In this document: one piece after another, positions 54,166 through 64,000 of the stretch | How positions within the stretch are numbered: position 1 is the first letter of the stretch | Layout of the letters: every line of letters starts with the position of its first letter | Assembly (NCBI RefSeq): GCF_963678635.1 | Contig: NC_087069.1 | Coordinates: 2,616,166 to 2,680,165 of the forward strand | DNA: 64,000 bases | Reading direction: 5' to 3' | DNA from: Symsagittifera roscoffensis | Lineage: Eukaryota; Xenacoelomorpha; Acoela; Convolutidae | Made by a program: the position numbers and the translations under genes | Notes under the pieces: generated by a model | The model's database searches: none | Told to the model about the DNA's origin: nothing | The model's input: the letters and a program-made list of their open reading frames with translations, nothing else

Positions 54166-55440
54166 ACCAATACAGAGGCGAAGCTGCGCTTCGCAAACAC
54201 AAACGAGGAAAATGCAAGAAACTCTAGACAGGCAAAAGAAAGTGAAATAAAAAAAAATCCACCCTGACAAAAAATAGCACGTTCTCACTTCTGCCCCACG
54301 GCCGATTTTAATTTTACTAACACTAGCCACCAATGAAGCAGTAAAAGTTCGAGCAAAAAAAACAGTTCAATGTTGCAGATTTGAATCTCCGACCTGATGA
54401 TTAGGAGTGTCACTCACGGTCACTCGGAAGTAAAATAGTGGCCCAGCTAAGGCTGGATGTACCTTTTTTTAATCTTTTCAATCATATACTGTACTGATAC
54501 GGAAATTTCTATAACTAAAAAAAATGGACTTTACGCGAAAGACTACTTAAGCTTGGCAATAGCCTCTTGTCGGGTAAAATTCCACGCCCAAAATTTTAGA
54601 TTGAATTCTTAATATCAGATTTAGCAAGTAGTTCTCGAGAATCCCGCAGTCCATATCGGTTTTCTACAAAACAATATAGGGTGCAACAGATTACGCAGGG
54701 AAAATCTAAGCATCATTTTATTTGAATGAACTAACAACTTCAGAATCAGCGGGCTAGTTTTTGAAGAAAAGTTGCCAAAAAACGGGCAAAATTTCAAAAA
54801 TTGGACATTTTCTTAGGCCATATTTTTTTCAAAACGCAGGGCATAGCCGCTTGCGCAAACACTCACATAACTGGTTTTTAGCTTTGGGTTGAACCCTTAA
54901 TCTCCGATTTGGTAGGGTAGTTTTTGAGAAAAATTTTAAAAATTAACGAAATGTCAAAAAAGGGGCTTGTTTGAGGCCATAACTTTAATTCCATCGAGTT
55001 TAGGGAATAACCGCTTGAGAAAATGAGATCCCCGTGATTTGTTCTTTTGATTGAAAGAAAATTCCCCCTACTGAAAATTTCGAAGGCCATAAAACGTGGG
55101 ATAAACAAAAACGACTAGAAAAATATGCAAGCAGCCGGTTTGTCCATTGGCATCATTAAAAAAAACGGTCCATTAGTTTCTGAGAAAAACTGAAACTTCA
55201 GCGAAAAGTGAAAACATTTTCCAAAGCATCGCAAAAAAACACCAAAAAACAAACCCCATAAATTTTCATATAGCATGTTTTTTCAAAGAGGACCTAACAC
55301 TATCCAAAACAAAGCAAAAACATGTGCTATTAAATTGTTATTCTTCAATAGACTTATATATGATTAAAATAAAATATATCAAAAATGCCACCAAATGAGC
55401 AAATTTAATTGCGACTTAGATAAAAATCGAATTGTCATTA
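54166..55440 (+). repeat. Dispersed repeat family 2, second long copy
   Basis: Colinear with 8178-9905. It starts with a perfect GCGAAGC-TGC-GCTTCGC hairpin (54178-54194), then CACGTTCTCAC, a tRNA-like patch and the GGGCATAGCCGCTTGCG units, and ends with GCGACTTAGATAAAAATCG. It is shorter through internal deletions. Non-coding. Confidence 0.6.
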
Positions 55441-55789
55441 AAATTCTTTAAAAAAAACCCAGCCCAGCTCCTAAAAACTACCTGCACCATAAAAAAACTT
55501 AACAAGGAGCTTTGAAATGCTAGAAAGATGCCGAACTTCCGAAAAAAAATCCTTTCTGCGGGAACTAAGTCGGTAAAATTCAGCAACAAACTTTCAGTTT
55601 AAAAAAAAAGTCCCGACGGGAATCAAACTGCCGGGCTTTGTCGTCAAGCATGGGTGTAACAACATCTTAGAAGAAAGCTTAAACTTCAAAAAAAAATTGG
55701 GCTACGAGAACTAAGCGACAAAAATAAACAGACGGACGATAGACCGAAAAAACACAAAAATTCAAGTTTACAAAAAAAACAGGTCAGGG

Positions 55790-55858
55790 CCGGATTCGAA
55801 TCACAGGCCTTCACTGTCTCAAGCAGATATGTTACCTCTACGCCAGATACGCCGGAAC
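55790..55858 (-). repeat. tRNA-related SINE-like head
   Basis: The minus strand has TGGCGTAGAGGTAACATATC (A box) and GTGATTCGAATCCGGC (B box) at tRNA-like spacing. It shares GCGTAGAGGTAA with the patch at 53690-53785. Confidence 0.55.
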
Positions 55859-55974
55859 GTTTGATTAAATCTGCATTTTTTTTAAATGAAGCATATGAGA
55901 GATACCAGGCTTTAAGGGAGTCCTGTAAACAATGTTAACTACGGGAAAAAGTCTAATACCCGATTCCAATACCC

Positions 55975-56317
55975 TTTTATAATTGACACTTTTTGCTAAA
56001 AATCATCTCAGTTTGAGAAACACTGCATCAATAAGTAAAAACTTTATTCCGCTGGAAATTTATATCCACTTTCGAAACTAGAACTCTCGAACTTCGAAAC
56101 GTTTTTCGTGTTTTTTGAACTTTTGCTGTTCGATAGTGGAGTTTGCCTTCCCTTTAACACAGGAAATGAACTGAACTGAACTTAAAATAAAATCGAAAGT
56201 CAAAGAGCGAAAAATCAAAATTCAGCGTTAACAAATTTTAAGACTTTTTGCTGAAAAAAAACAAACAATAAAATTACCAATACCTATATAAGAGTATGCA
56301 CTCTCTTTATGACTCTT
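55975..56317. mobile_element. MITE family copy 6, left part missing
   Basis: It begins at TTTATAATTGACACTTTTTG and runs to the right inverted end TTTATGACTCTT. Landmarks TTCCGCTGGAAATT and GTGGAGTTTGCCTTCC are present. Confidence 0.65.
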
Positions 56318-56509
56318 AATAACAAATTTCTTGAGATATTTTCAGACAAGTTTTAAAACACTCTTTGAATTTAAAAAATCATTTATATTTTGCATTTTTG
56401 CAAACAGAATTACTGGATTTTTTCGACCTTGGGCCTTTTTCCATGGGGGCAGAGAGATGTCATCCATTTTGCCGAAGCCCGTCCCACCTTGAGTAGGCGG
56501 ATGGAATCT

Positions 56510-56600
56510 CTCTAACTGTAACCGGAGCGCGGGATTCGAACTCGCAATCTTTGTTTTAAAGGCCGCGCATCTGACCCAATCGGCTATGGCTGCTCGGTTT
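56510..56600 (-). repeat. tRNA-like sequence, SINE head or tRNA relic
   Basis: The minus strand reads ATAGCCGATTGGGTCAG (D-arm-like) and GCGAGTTCGAATCCCGCGC (T arm) at tRNA spacing. The acceptor strands pair poorly, so a functional tRNA is unlikely. It is the most tRNA-like patch in the window. Confidence 0.5.
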
Positions 56601-57045
56601 TTAGAGCTCTGCCCAATCACTAGATAGACCCAAGTTTTTAACTCTGCAGGTAAATGTTCGATAATTAGGTCAAAAAGACTTTTTGGGCCATTTTTGGAAA
56701 ATTTAGACAAAAAAAACCGCGTTTTGTCGGCGCGCACTCCCCCTCAAATAGTAGCAAAAAAAATAGATGTTTGGATGGCCAGAGGTTCGAATCCCTTCTA
56801 CATCTAAAAATTGAAATTCACTTTTGAAACAATAATTCGCTGACATTGTTTCGCGCCAATTTCACTTTTATTCTTAGAATGGGTAAGTCACATTTAATTT
56901 AGCAAACGAATAATTGCAAACAAACAAAAGATCACACGACCTGATTAAGCTAGAGATTACATCGTAACTAAGACAAAGGGGCACAAATATAATTGACCGC
57001 TGAATAAAAAGAAAAGTTTTTTTTTCTAAATGCAACATGACATAC

Positions 57046-57944
57046 TTTTGTGATGTCGAGACTGTGACTGGCGACTTGGAGTTGTGCCAAATGGTCCAAG
57101 TCGACACTGCGGATGTCCAAAGTATCTGCTGCAGCAGCCAAGTCCGACAGGTTCTTGGAATAAGTGTGCAGAAAGAGAGATGCCTTCTGTTTCAGCCAGA
57201 GTTTGATCTTTTCCTCCGTCACTGCCTCCCAACCAGCCAGTAAGGCCGGAGTTGGAACAGAGTGACTGGAGAAGAATTCCGGAGGGCTGTGGAGCCTCCC
57301 ATTTGCTAACCCAACTGGCACTCCTGCGGACATTGGGACAGCTGCAGTCCCATTTGTGCCAGGGGGCATCTTGTCCAGTTGAAGCGTGCTCTTTGACTTG
57401 GAGTTCATGTGCCACTTCATGGGCTTCAGATTAGAGAAAAAGCTGGCCGCACCTCCTCCTGAGGCGGAACCTTTAGAGCTGTGAGTTGTTGAGGTTTGTC
57501 TTGAGTTCGGTTTGACTGAGTTTTGTACTGTGCCAGCCAAAAATGGATCGACCGGATCCAATGTGGCCGGTGTAGTGTGGACATTTAAACTGGTGTCACT
57601 GATTTGACTGTTGGTTCGGAAGGGATTGGGGAAGAAGGATCTGGAGAGGAGGGTGTGCAGAGAGGGCGTCTGGTTCGTCTGCTCTGATCTGGTGGGGGGC
57701 ACAGTAGCAACAGGAACGCCTTCCTGTGCATGCGGCGCACTCTCTGACTTGGTTCTCCTGGACCTCTTACTGGAAAGTGGGGCTGCAGTGGTGGGCATGG
57801 AAGGTGGCTTCTTCTTTTTACTGGATTGGACTGGATAGTCTTTTCTGGCGGCCACGATACTATTGTACAGATTGCTCATGCGGCTGCTCCCACTCTCCCC
57901 CGAGGGGGCATCCGAGGAGAACTGGCTTCCGACAGGAAGTACAC
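57046..57944 (-). CDS. TRIP12: TRIP12 exon: long linker plus helical segment
   Basis: This 899-nt exon enters in phase 1 and leaves in phase 0 (AAAA/GTATGT). The first 200 residues are low-complexity, basic and serine-rich (KKKKPPSMPTTAAPLSSKR), as in the poorly conserved TRIP12 linker. A short SFFSNLKPMKW motif resembles SFLASLNPKTWG of vertebrate TRIP12. The C-terminal part, EEKIKLWLKQKASLFLHTY, matches the conserved REKIKGWIKEQAHKFVERY segment. The open frame runs upstream past the AAACCAG acceptor, but phase agreement with the upstream exon favours a start at 57944. Confidence 0.9.
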
Positions 57945-58236
57945 CTGGTTTAAACATGAGATAACCACCATCATCATCATACACTTGGTTGTGCAAGAAC
58001 TTGGTTGTATTTCCTGGCTCTTTTTTCCATTCCCCCACGAGCGAAATTTTACTAGTAAAATTTTGATCAAATTGACAGATTGTTACAAAAATTGACATGC
58101 GGACAAATTAAGCAATGACAAACATATTTGGTCTTCATACTTAACCTTGTAAAACCACTCGTTACAGCATAAAATTGATGCTTATGTGAGGTGGTAGGGG
58201 GGGGGAAGAGCGGTGTTTCTAATTCTAGTTATTTAC

Positions 58237-58780
58237 CTAGCAAAGAGGAGAGCATTTGCTCGTTCCTATCTGGCGCCCCTCTTGAGCCTGATGCGGCACT
58301 GGCCTGTAGTGACTTGTAGGCCATGTGCAAGTGACTGACAGGATGCTCTTCCTCTCCCCACTCCAGATCTCCCGGCGATGGGGAAGAAGAGGAGTCCACA
58401 TCGAACATGGAATGTCTGTTCCTGGTCAGTTCCAGCAATCCTGGCAACATCCTTGGCTCACACAGCTTGAACGCATCTGGCCTGGAAGTGCTGGTGGAGT
58501 GTGTGTGCTGTGCCAGCTCCATGTTCACTTCTAGATGAGTCAGCTTCTCCATCTCGTGCAACAAGCCCTCTCTGCGGAAGCAGACAGAGAAGATGGCGGG
58601 TAGCTTGTGCAACAGGAGGAAACTCATCTGGACAGCGGATGCAGCGACGTGCAAGTCCTCAGACGACAACATGCGGGCCATGTCGCTGGAGAGGGAGTAG
58701 CCACGCAGCACATCTGCCAGCAGGGGCGCACTGGACAGGTGCAGCATGCGTCTGATCGACTGCAACACTCTGTGCTTCAC
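58237..58780 (-). CDS. TRIP12: TRIP12 exon: second ARM block
   Basis: This 544-nt exon starts in phase 0 at GATCAG/GTGAAG and reads VKHRVLQSIRRMLHLSS, continuing the YSSSA motif of the previous exon. SSDMARMLSSEDLHVAASA and LPAIFSVCFRREGLLHEMEKL align closely with TRIP12 (SSHIASMLSSQDL, LPDIFSVYFRREG). The rest is a less conserved histidine/serine-rich tail. The donor CTAG/GTAAAT gives phase 1, and the split glycine codon is completed by the next exon. The open frame continues upstream to 58840, but the extra residues lie before the acceptor and are not supported by similarity. Confidence 0.93.
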
Positions 58781-59287
58781 CTGATCACACAACTCCACAC
58801 TGATACTTGTGCAATGCATTGAGATATACATGGCAAACACACGAGGAACGTAATTAGGTCACTTAAAAAAAGAAAAAAGCAAAATCATATCTAGGTTTCT
58901 TTGACTTGGTTTGTCCAAATTTAGCTGATCGGAACAATATTTTTCAATTGCACTAAACCATAAGAGTTTAAGACTGGCTATTTCAATTCGATCAAACGAT
59001 TTCAACTATGCTCAAAACGTGTTATTTCATATACGGTATGGGAATATTTCATAATCAACGGTTAACAAAAACTAAAAATTGGTATATATTTTTGTCAATT
59101 CTTAGGTTTCCACTATTTGGTTTCAGAGTTGAGAATCAAAGTGTTTTCACAGATCAAAACATTCAGAGTCAAATCTAATTTCGATTTCAGACATGATTGA
59201 GAAGCTGACTTGACAACGGCAAGAGACACATTGGTGGAAACTAAACATGTGGATAGTGTTTAGGCAGTTAGGTAGAAGTGGACAGAC
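58781..59287. other. Short intron
   Basis: 507 bp, AT-rich, nothing recognised. Confidence 0.5.
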
Positions 59288-59427
59288 CTGTTTGGCTGCT
59301 GCAGATGATGAGTACATGTGGTACAGACAGGGGAAGAGACTTCTCACAAACAGACCACACAGCTCCCCTTCGCCCTCCAACACTCCCCCACACCCACCCT
59401 CTGCTCCCTCTCCTGCAAACACCCATC
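59288..59427 (-). CDS. TRIP12: TRIP12 exon: second ARM block start
   Basis: The exon encodes a glycine- and glutamate-rich lead followed by LFVRSLFPCLYHMYSSSAAA, matching the TRIP12 motif LFGVLYEVYSSSAG. It enters in phase 1 and leaves in phase 0 at AAACAG/GTCTGT. Two AG acceptors in the same phase, at 59427 and 59412, are both usable and differ by five residues. I give the longer version. The exact start is therefore uncertain while the 3' end is firm. Confidence 0.85.
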
Positions 59428-61001
59428 CTGTTCAGCTATTACAAAACTGAGGCAAATAGAAAATATTATTGACAGACATTCACAGCCGAGTTTGAAAAAA
59501 AATGGCTTAGGGCACATGTTCGCCAAGTTATCGAATGATGGTCTACCAAAAAAAAAATCAAAAATTTATAACAACCTTTATACATTACCTTATAAGCGGG
59601 GGAAATAGGATAAAAGCAAAATGTAAAATCTGGGAAATCCGATAACTAAGTTCCGTTTTCTTGACCTTTACACATTCGATAGGGGAGTTTGCTTTCCTTC
59701 AGTAGGTACAGTAATTAATAGACGAAATAACAGGATGATTACCAATAATAGTAAGAATAGTTACAATCAGAAAAACTCCACGCTTTTTGGAAAATAAGCA
59801 GACAAGGCGAAAAACCGACTATTCAATTTGAACATAATTCAATTTCATGTACTGAAAGACAAGAGTTCCGACCGTTTTTCAAATTCCAAACCTTTGGGTG
59901 CAAAGTCAACCTCTGTGCCAAGTGTGAATAGGCCTGCAAATTGTCGAATTTCAATAATAAAACTAGTTCAAACATACCACAAACCCGAATAAAAATGAAA
60001 ATTTTTTTAAACAATGTTCATTCAAAAATGGAGAGGAATTTTGTATTCGGGTGCGGCTAAGTCTTTTTTCTTTTTGTTTCCTACGCAAAATCAGGTATGA
60101 CAAAAATCATCAGAATAGGTCGAGTAATATATCATATTTAAGCCCTTTCAAATAAGATTCGAACGACATTCAAATAATTTCCTTAAATTTTCCAAATGTC
60201 CAGAAAACCGGTTTGAACTTTCTGATTTTTCGTCTAATTTCAAGCAAATAAAGCGAGCGCGTAGGCTTGTACACAAAAACAAAAACGAAGCTTCGCTTCG
60301 CAAACACTAGCGATAACACGACAAAAAGTAGCCTTATTGAGTGCAATAAGAAAAAGTACAAATAAGCCTCGAATTAGTAAAAATTCGGCTGCGTCTGGGA
60401 TTCGTTCTGCGAACTAGAGATTATGAAACTCACGCACTAACCACTCAGCCACGGAAGCTTGACAAATCACAAACACTAGCCACAAATAAAGCAGAGAATA
60501 GATGCTAGGAAAATTCCAAAGCAACAGATCATGATAATACCAAAAGTGTCACCAAATAAAAGAACAATTGTAATAATGAAGTGTTTAAATTGCGAATTAG
60601 GTTTATAGATTTGAAGTTATTGGCAGGAAAAAGTCTAGTTCCCGATTTCAACAGTACACTTACTCTCACTGTGTAAAGAACTTTAAAAAAAATCAAAATT
60701 CAAACTACAAAGACAAATTTTACTGGAAAAATTTTCCTCGATTATTTCAAGGGATGACATGAGGTTTGGTTGCTGCTTATCCAACATTACGTCGCTATAC
60801 AATAATCTAGCGAAACTTGTGAATGAGAAGGCGATTTTATTCAATTGGCTATGTACCAATTAAAATCGACTTGTGAAGCTGAATTCAACCTCGATTAGCA
60901 CAATCAGCTCTTTAGTTATTAGAAAAACACTTCATTAGAACTACAAGAAGACATCCCTTGAGAAAATTTGAGTTATTCAGCAAAAATTGCCGAGAACAGA
61001 C
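59428..61001. other. Intron sequence, no WWE exon seen
   Basis: It contains a MITE fragment near 59625-59700, an inverted fragment of family 3 near 60030-60180, a hairpin motif (GAAGCTTCGCTTCGC) near 60288, and a tRNA-like patch at 60395-60468. I searched both strands by eye for a WWE-type exon and found none. Confidence 0.45.
60395..60468 (-). repeat. tRNA-like sequence, SINE head or tRNA relic
   Basis: The minus strand reads CGTGGCTGAGTGGTTAGTGCG, an excellent A box and D arm, then GTTTCATAATCTC (anticodon-loop-like, CAT), then a damaged B box (AGAACGAATCCC). It is derived from a tRNA but the T arm is degenerate. Confidence 0.5.
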
Positions 61002-61174
61002 CTGGTTGTTGGGAGTGACATGCATTACTAGTGTGCATGGGGGCCTCTTCTCCCCCATTTGCAGCATTGTTGCTGCTGGGCCACTCACTCCTCCGAGCAG
61101 AGAGGGGGGCCAGTGGATTGGGGGTAGAGAGCAGGTCGTCCACTTCATGCAGTCCCTTGTCGTCCGGCGGCACA
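61002..61174 (-). CDS. TRIP12: TRIP12 exon: segment after first ARM block
   Basis: This 173-nt exon enters in phase 2 and leaves in phase 1, matching its neighbours. It starts VPPDDKGLHEVDDLLSTPN, which resembles the PxLPxxGIFxVDxLL segment that follows the first ARM block in TRIP12. After that the peptide is low-complexity (ARRSEWPSSNNAANGGEE). In most animal TRIP12 proteins a WWE domain comes next. No tryptophan-rich WWE pattern is encoded here or, as far as I can see, in the flanking introns. The acceptor CCCAG and donor CCAG/GTCTGT are ordinary. Confidence 0.8.
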
Positions 61175-63450
61175 CTGGGCATCAGATTGCTAGAACACCA
61201 CCAGTTTATAGCTATAAGTAAGTATAACAGACCGCAACACCACGACTAACTCGCAACAACAAACAGCTTGTATAAGTTAGCAATTACGACAACTCGCAAA
61301 AAAAGCGATAACTGGCAATAAACTTGTATGATAAACCCTTAACTGCCCAAACTAAACCATTAATTATAACGTAATCCCACTTAACACTAACGAAACGTCC
61401 TTTAATTCTATACTTAATTCAAAAGCAATATTGCTGAGATATGAATCTTTTTTGTATGCGTTGCTATAAAAACAAAAATTGAAAAGTAAGGAAGTTGAAG
61501 TTTTCAAATTTTTCTTTTTCAACATTAAGCAACATAAGTTTAAAAGGGGTTTAAAAGTACGACCGTTGAGCGTTCCTAGCTGTTAGAATTGTGGAACACG
61601 CAGAAACAAACTTTGATAAATACTTACTAAAATATTTCTACCCGTTTGAAAAATCTGTGTGATGGGGCAAAATCTAATTTTTATAGAATAACTTAATGTC
61701 ATGCAAAAAACTTAAGAACGAGCTCCAAACACGCAAAGACATCCCCGGTTTATCTATCAAAGATTTCGTAACTATGTCTGAGTGCGCAGCAAACATGCCA
61801 AAATGTACGCCTGTTTCGAGAGCATTTCAACGCGAAAGAGAATTTGGAGTAGAGTCAAACACCATGGGGGACACGGCAACTTCCATGAAACTTCAGGCAA
61901 ATCTAAGAGGGAGAAACTTTTGTCTCAAAACTCAGCGACCAACTGTTTGTTTTCAACACTGATTCATACATACTCATTCTTGAGCGATACACAACTGGCA
62001 TGCTGATGGCAGTTTTACAAGTTGTCCTTTAATGATTTATCAAAAAAACACTGCTCACTGTTTTTTATTACAACTCTAAACTCAGAAGCAATACCAACCA
62101 GCAATTTGGGTTTCATGTCAACTTAACCTCTATCAGAGCCAACAAAACCTGAAACTGACTTTGTAAAAGCAGCAATTCAAACAAATCAGAATTTTCTTAA
62201 GTGTCTATAAAAGGTTACTTTTTTCATTGTGCGCAGACTAATTAGCGAAAAATTCAGAAAATAGGACTGGCGGTTGATTACAGAAAGGACAATCATTGAT
62301 GAAAGAAACTTAAATCTATTATTGCGCTAGCTCTCATTCCTTAAACTCGTAGCTCTCCTTCCTCATTTGAAGCTGGCACTTGATCTTTGCTCGCCACTAC
62401 AACTGAGAATGAGCAGCTCAAGCCATATCTCGATTTTTTGAAGAAAAAAAACGTGGTTGGAAGTATATGCTCTAGGAATTCAACAAAAAGAGCCAGATTT
62501 TTAAACAGCTATATGGAATCAGTTAAACAATGCTATAAAGGTAAACTGAAAAACAACTTTATTTTATTATTATCTCCCGGTCCTGCTCAAGGAAAGACCA
62601 ACAGTGGGGGTTTTGCACTGTATTGGCAACTGCAAGAGAACTTGCCTACAGCACAAAAAACAGAAAAATCAGTAATGTGGCAACTAAAAATAGATGAAAC
62701 TAAGGAATCATTAAGACCTATATGAGAATAACCACTAACTTTATGATTTTTAATAAAAATGCAAAACTTCTTGAGAAATTTTCAGAAAAATATTAACACA
62801 GAGCTCTTTGAATTATAAAATCTTTTATAATTTGCATTTTTGTACAAGAGAATTATTGCTGACAAAAACAAAAAATCACCATGATCTACAGTCACGGACA
62901 ATGAAGTTGCAAATAGTGGATTTCAACGACTAAATGCACGAATTTCATCTATATCCACGTTTTTGTATTCTTTGCGACTATTGAAATATAGAACTGAAAT
63001 TTTGACAGATGCTAGATGAAACTAATTGGAAGGAGCTAATTGGATTAAACATTGAGAAATCTTGCCTTGAAGGCTTACAATTGCCAGTATATCATAACTA
63101 GTCTCAGGTTTTTCGCTCCGGAAACATCCTCAAAAACAACTCAAGGAATTTGAATGTATGGACTCAATTTGGTTTTTTAGGACGCTGATAATCTATAACT
63201 AGTCTCTACGCCGCGGAACAGACAAAAGAATTGAAAAAATTACTAGGTCTGGCTTGAGAAAAATTTAAATTTTAACGAGTAATTTCTTTCTTCACAAAAA
63301 TGTGAAGAAAAAATCCGTTCATTTGCTTGTTGAAAGCAAAAAGACGGCCATAACGCTTAATAAAACCTTACTCCCCATGTGCAATGACAAGTCTGATTAC
63401 CGTGAATTAATTTGAAAGCATCAAAAATAGAAGATCCTTCGAAGTCTTAC
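61175..63450. other. Intron sequence
   Basis: 2.3 kb, AT-rich. Plus-strand open frames at 61696-61962 and 62387-62725 have no recognisable similarity and I do not call them. No other feature. Confidence 0.4.
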
Positions 63451-63812
63451 TATATGAGGGTTGTGATTTCCAACAGCTCTTGGGAGTTCTTTGGGAGTAT
63501 TCTGAGTTCCCCATTGGGAGAGGGAGATTTTCTGCTGCCAGCCTCTGTAAACATATCCAGAATGGGCGTGGATGGAGGGGGCGCCTCGAATTGATTGGGT
63601 GAATTGGGGTCGGGGGGAGTATTGACTGGGTTGGCGGGGGAGGAGTGAGCAGAGGCGGCTGTGGGTCCTATGAGCAAGTGTAGAATTGTGGAGTGGATGT
63701 GGTTGCGGAGGAGCTGTGTGGCCAGACTAGCACTGCTGCCGGCCACAGAAGAGAGCAGACGCACCACCAGCCGACTACACTGGCCAGTCAGCACAGGCGG
63801 AGAGCTCGACAA
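63451..63812 (-). CDS. TRIP12: TRIP12 exon: ARM-repeat segment
   Basis: This 362-nt exon is in phase 0 and leaves in phase 2. The acceptor is a GTTGTTGTTAG tract and the donor is GTAAGA. The peptide contains GQCSRLVVRLLSSVAG and ends NSQELLEITTLI, matching the ARM-repeat part of TRIP12 in which a PQELYEI-like motif precedes the WWE region. A proline- and serine-rich insert (SSPANPVNTPPDPNSPN) separates the two conserved parts. It is the most 5' exon visible in this window; upstream exons are outside it. Confidence 0.87.
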
Positions 63813-64000
63813 CTAACAACAACAACAGCATCATAATACTTTTTGTGTCACAGAGGCGAAGAAGAGCTTCGCACAACTTCTGATGAAAAAAATATATGTC
63901 AAGAAAAAAAGTTCTTTAAAAAGTTCTCAGATTGGAAAATTGTTGCGATACGTTTTTGAAAACTGAACAAGCAAAAAATCAGTTTGACTCCAACTGGCGT
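63813..64000. other. Intron edge with hairpin motif
   Basis: It contains GAGGCGAAGAAGAGCTTCGC (63853-63872), another instance of the GCGAAG...CTTCGC stem motif. Confidence 0.4.

Larger units (their letters stand above)
7444..63812 (-). other. TRIP12: TRIP12-like HECT E3 ubiquitin ligase gene (locus span, 15 exons visible)
   Basis: The exons together encode about 1740 residues that follow the order of animal TRIP12: ARM-type repeats, linker, central conserved region, HECT domain. TRIP12 enzymes attach ubiquitin to nuclear and ubiquitin-fusion substrates through a HECT thioester cysteine. Splice phases (0, 1 or 2) match at each of the 14 junctions I joined, which strongly supports the exon calls. 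The first exons are off the right edge. The last exon, with the catalytic cysteine, was not found between 3170 and 7443 and is probably off the left edge. Introns range from about 85 bp to 19.8 kb and hold every mobile element in the window. I saw no broken exon. Confidence 0.93.

Noticed and set aside
56510-56600. Functional tRNA gene
   Set aside because: A and B boxes are present but the acceptor strands pair poorly and no clean anticodon arm could be drawn.
58781-58840. Upstream extension of the exon at 58237-58780 to an ATG
   Set aside because: Phase and alignment both favour the acceptor at GATCAG/GTGAAG; the extension has no similarity.
61696-62725. Plus-strand frames of 88 and 112 codons in a TRIP12 intron
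   Set aside because: No recognisable similarity, no conserved repeats and lengths near chance for this composition.

Overview
The window comes from an animal nuclear genome, almost certainly an invertebrate. It is AT-rich, its coding segments are short exons with GT-AG (one GC-AG) splice sites, and most of the rest is transposable elements and degenerate repeats. I cannot name the phylum from the sequence.

Host gene. One gene spans the window on the minus strand, transcribed from right to left. Fifteen exons between 63812 and 7444 encode most of a TRIP12-type HECT E3 ubiquitin ligase. The order is ARM repeats (63.8-58.2 kb), a long low-complexity linker (57.9-57.0 kb), the conserved central TRIP12 region (47.4-38.7 kb), and then the HECT domain (38.4-7.4 kb). 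Splice phases agree at every junction I assembled. The 5' exons lie beyond the right edge. The last exon, carrying the catalytic cysteine, was not found and probably lies beyond the left edge. No WWE domain was found where TRIP12 proteins usually have one.

Mobile elements in its introns. (1) 18966-37871, minus strand, same direction as the gene: an 18.9-kb Ty3/Gypsy-type LTR element. Its two 410-bp LTRs look identical by eye, and it has a 4-bp target duplication (GTTC), a 2740-residue Gag-Pol, a 155-residue ORF ahead of it, a conserved 77-residue leader ORF, and 6 kb of extra genes after Pol. The extra genes include a secreted, cysteine-bearing glycoprotein-like ORF, small membrane proteins, and two long ORFs whose reading frames begin without a start codon. 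It nearly fills one intron of the HECT region and is the most interesting object here. (2) 1-3169: a second copy of the same family, cut by the window edge, in which a 3.8-kb deletion has fused the 155-residue ORF in frame to protease/RT. (3) About 12012-17860, plus strand: a 5'-truncated Gypsy element whose gag-protease and RT-integrase parts are in one frame separated by a single UAG. (4) Smaller items: a fold-back element with about 280-bp arms (3181-3942), a LINE reverse-transcriptase scrap (about 5110-5400), a MITE family with inverted ends (at least five near-complete copies), a 517-bp unit in three tandem copies (49451-50968), tRNA-related SINE-like heads on the minus strand, and at least two other dispersed repeat families.

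How the parts relate. All mobile sequence in the window sits in introns, so the ligase exons remain open and in phase. The giant element and its deleted relative both lie in the sense direction of the host gene. The pre-mRNA must therefore be spliced across their LTR polyadenylation signals and internal splice sites.
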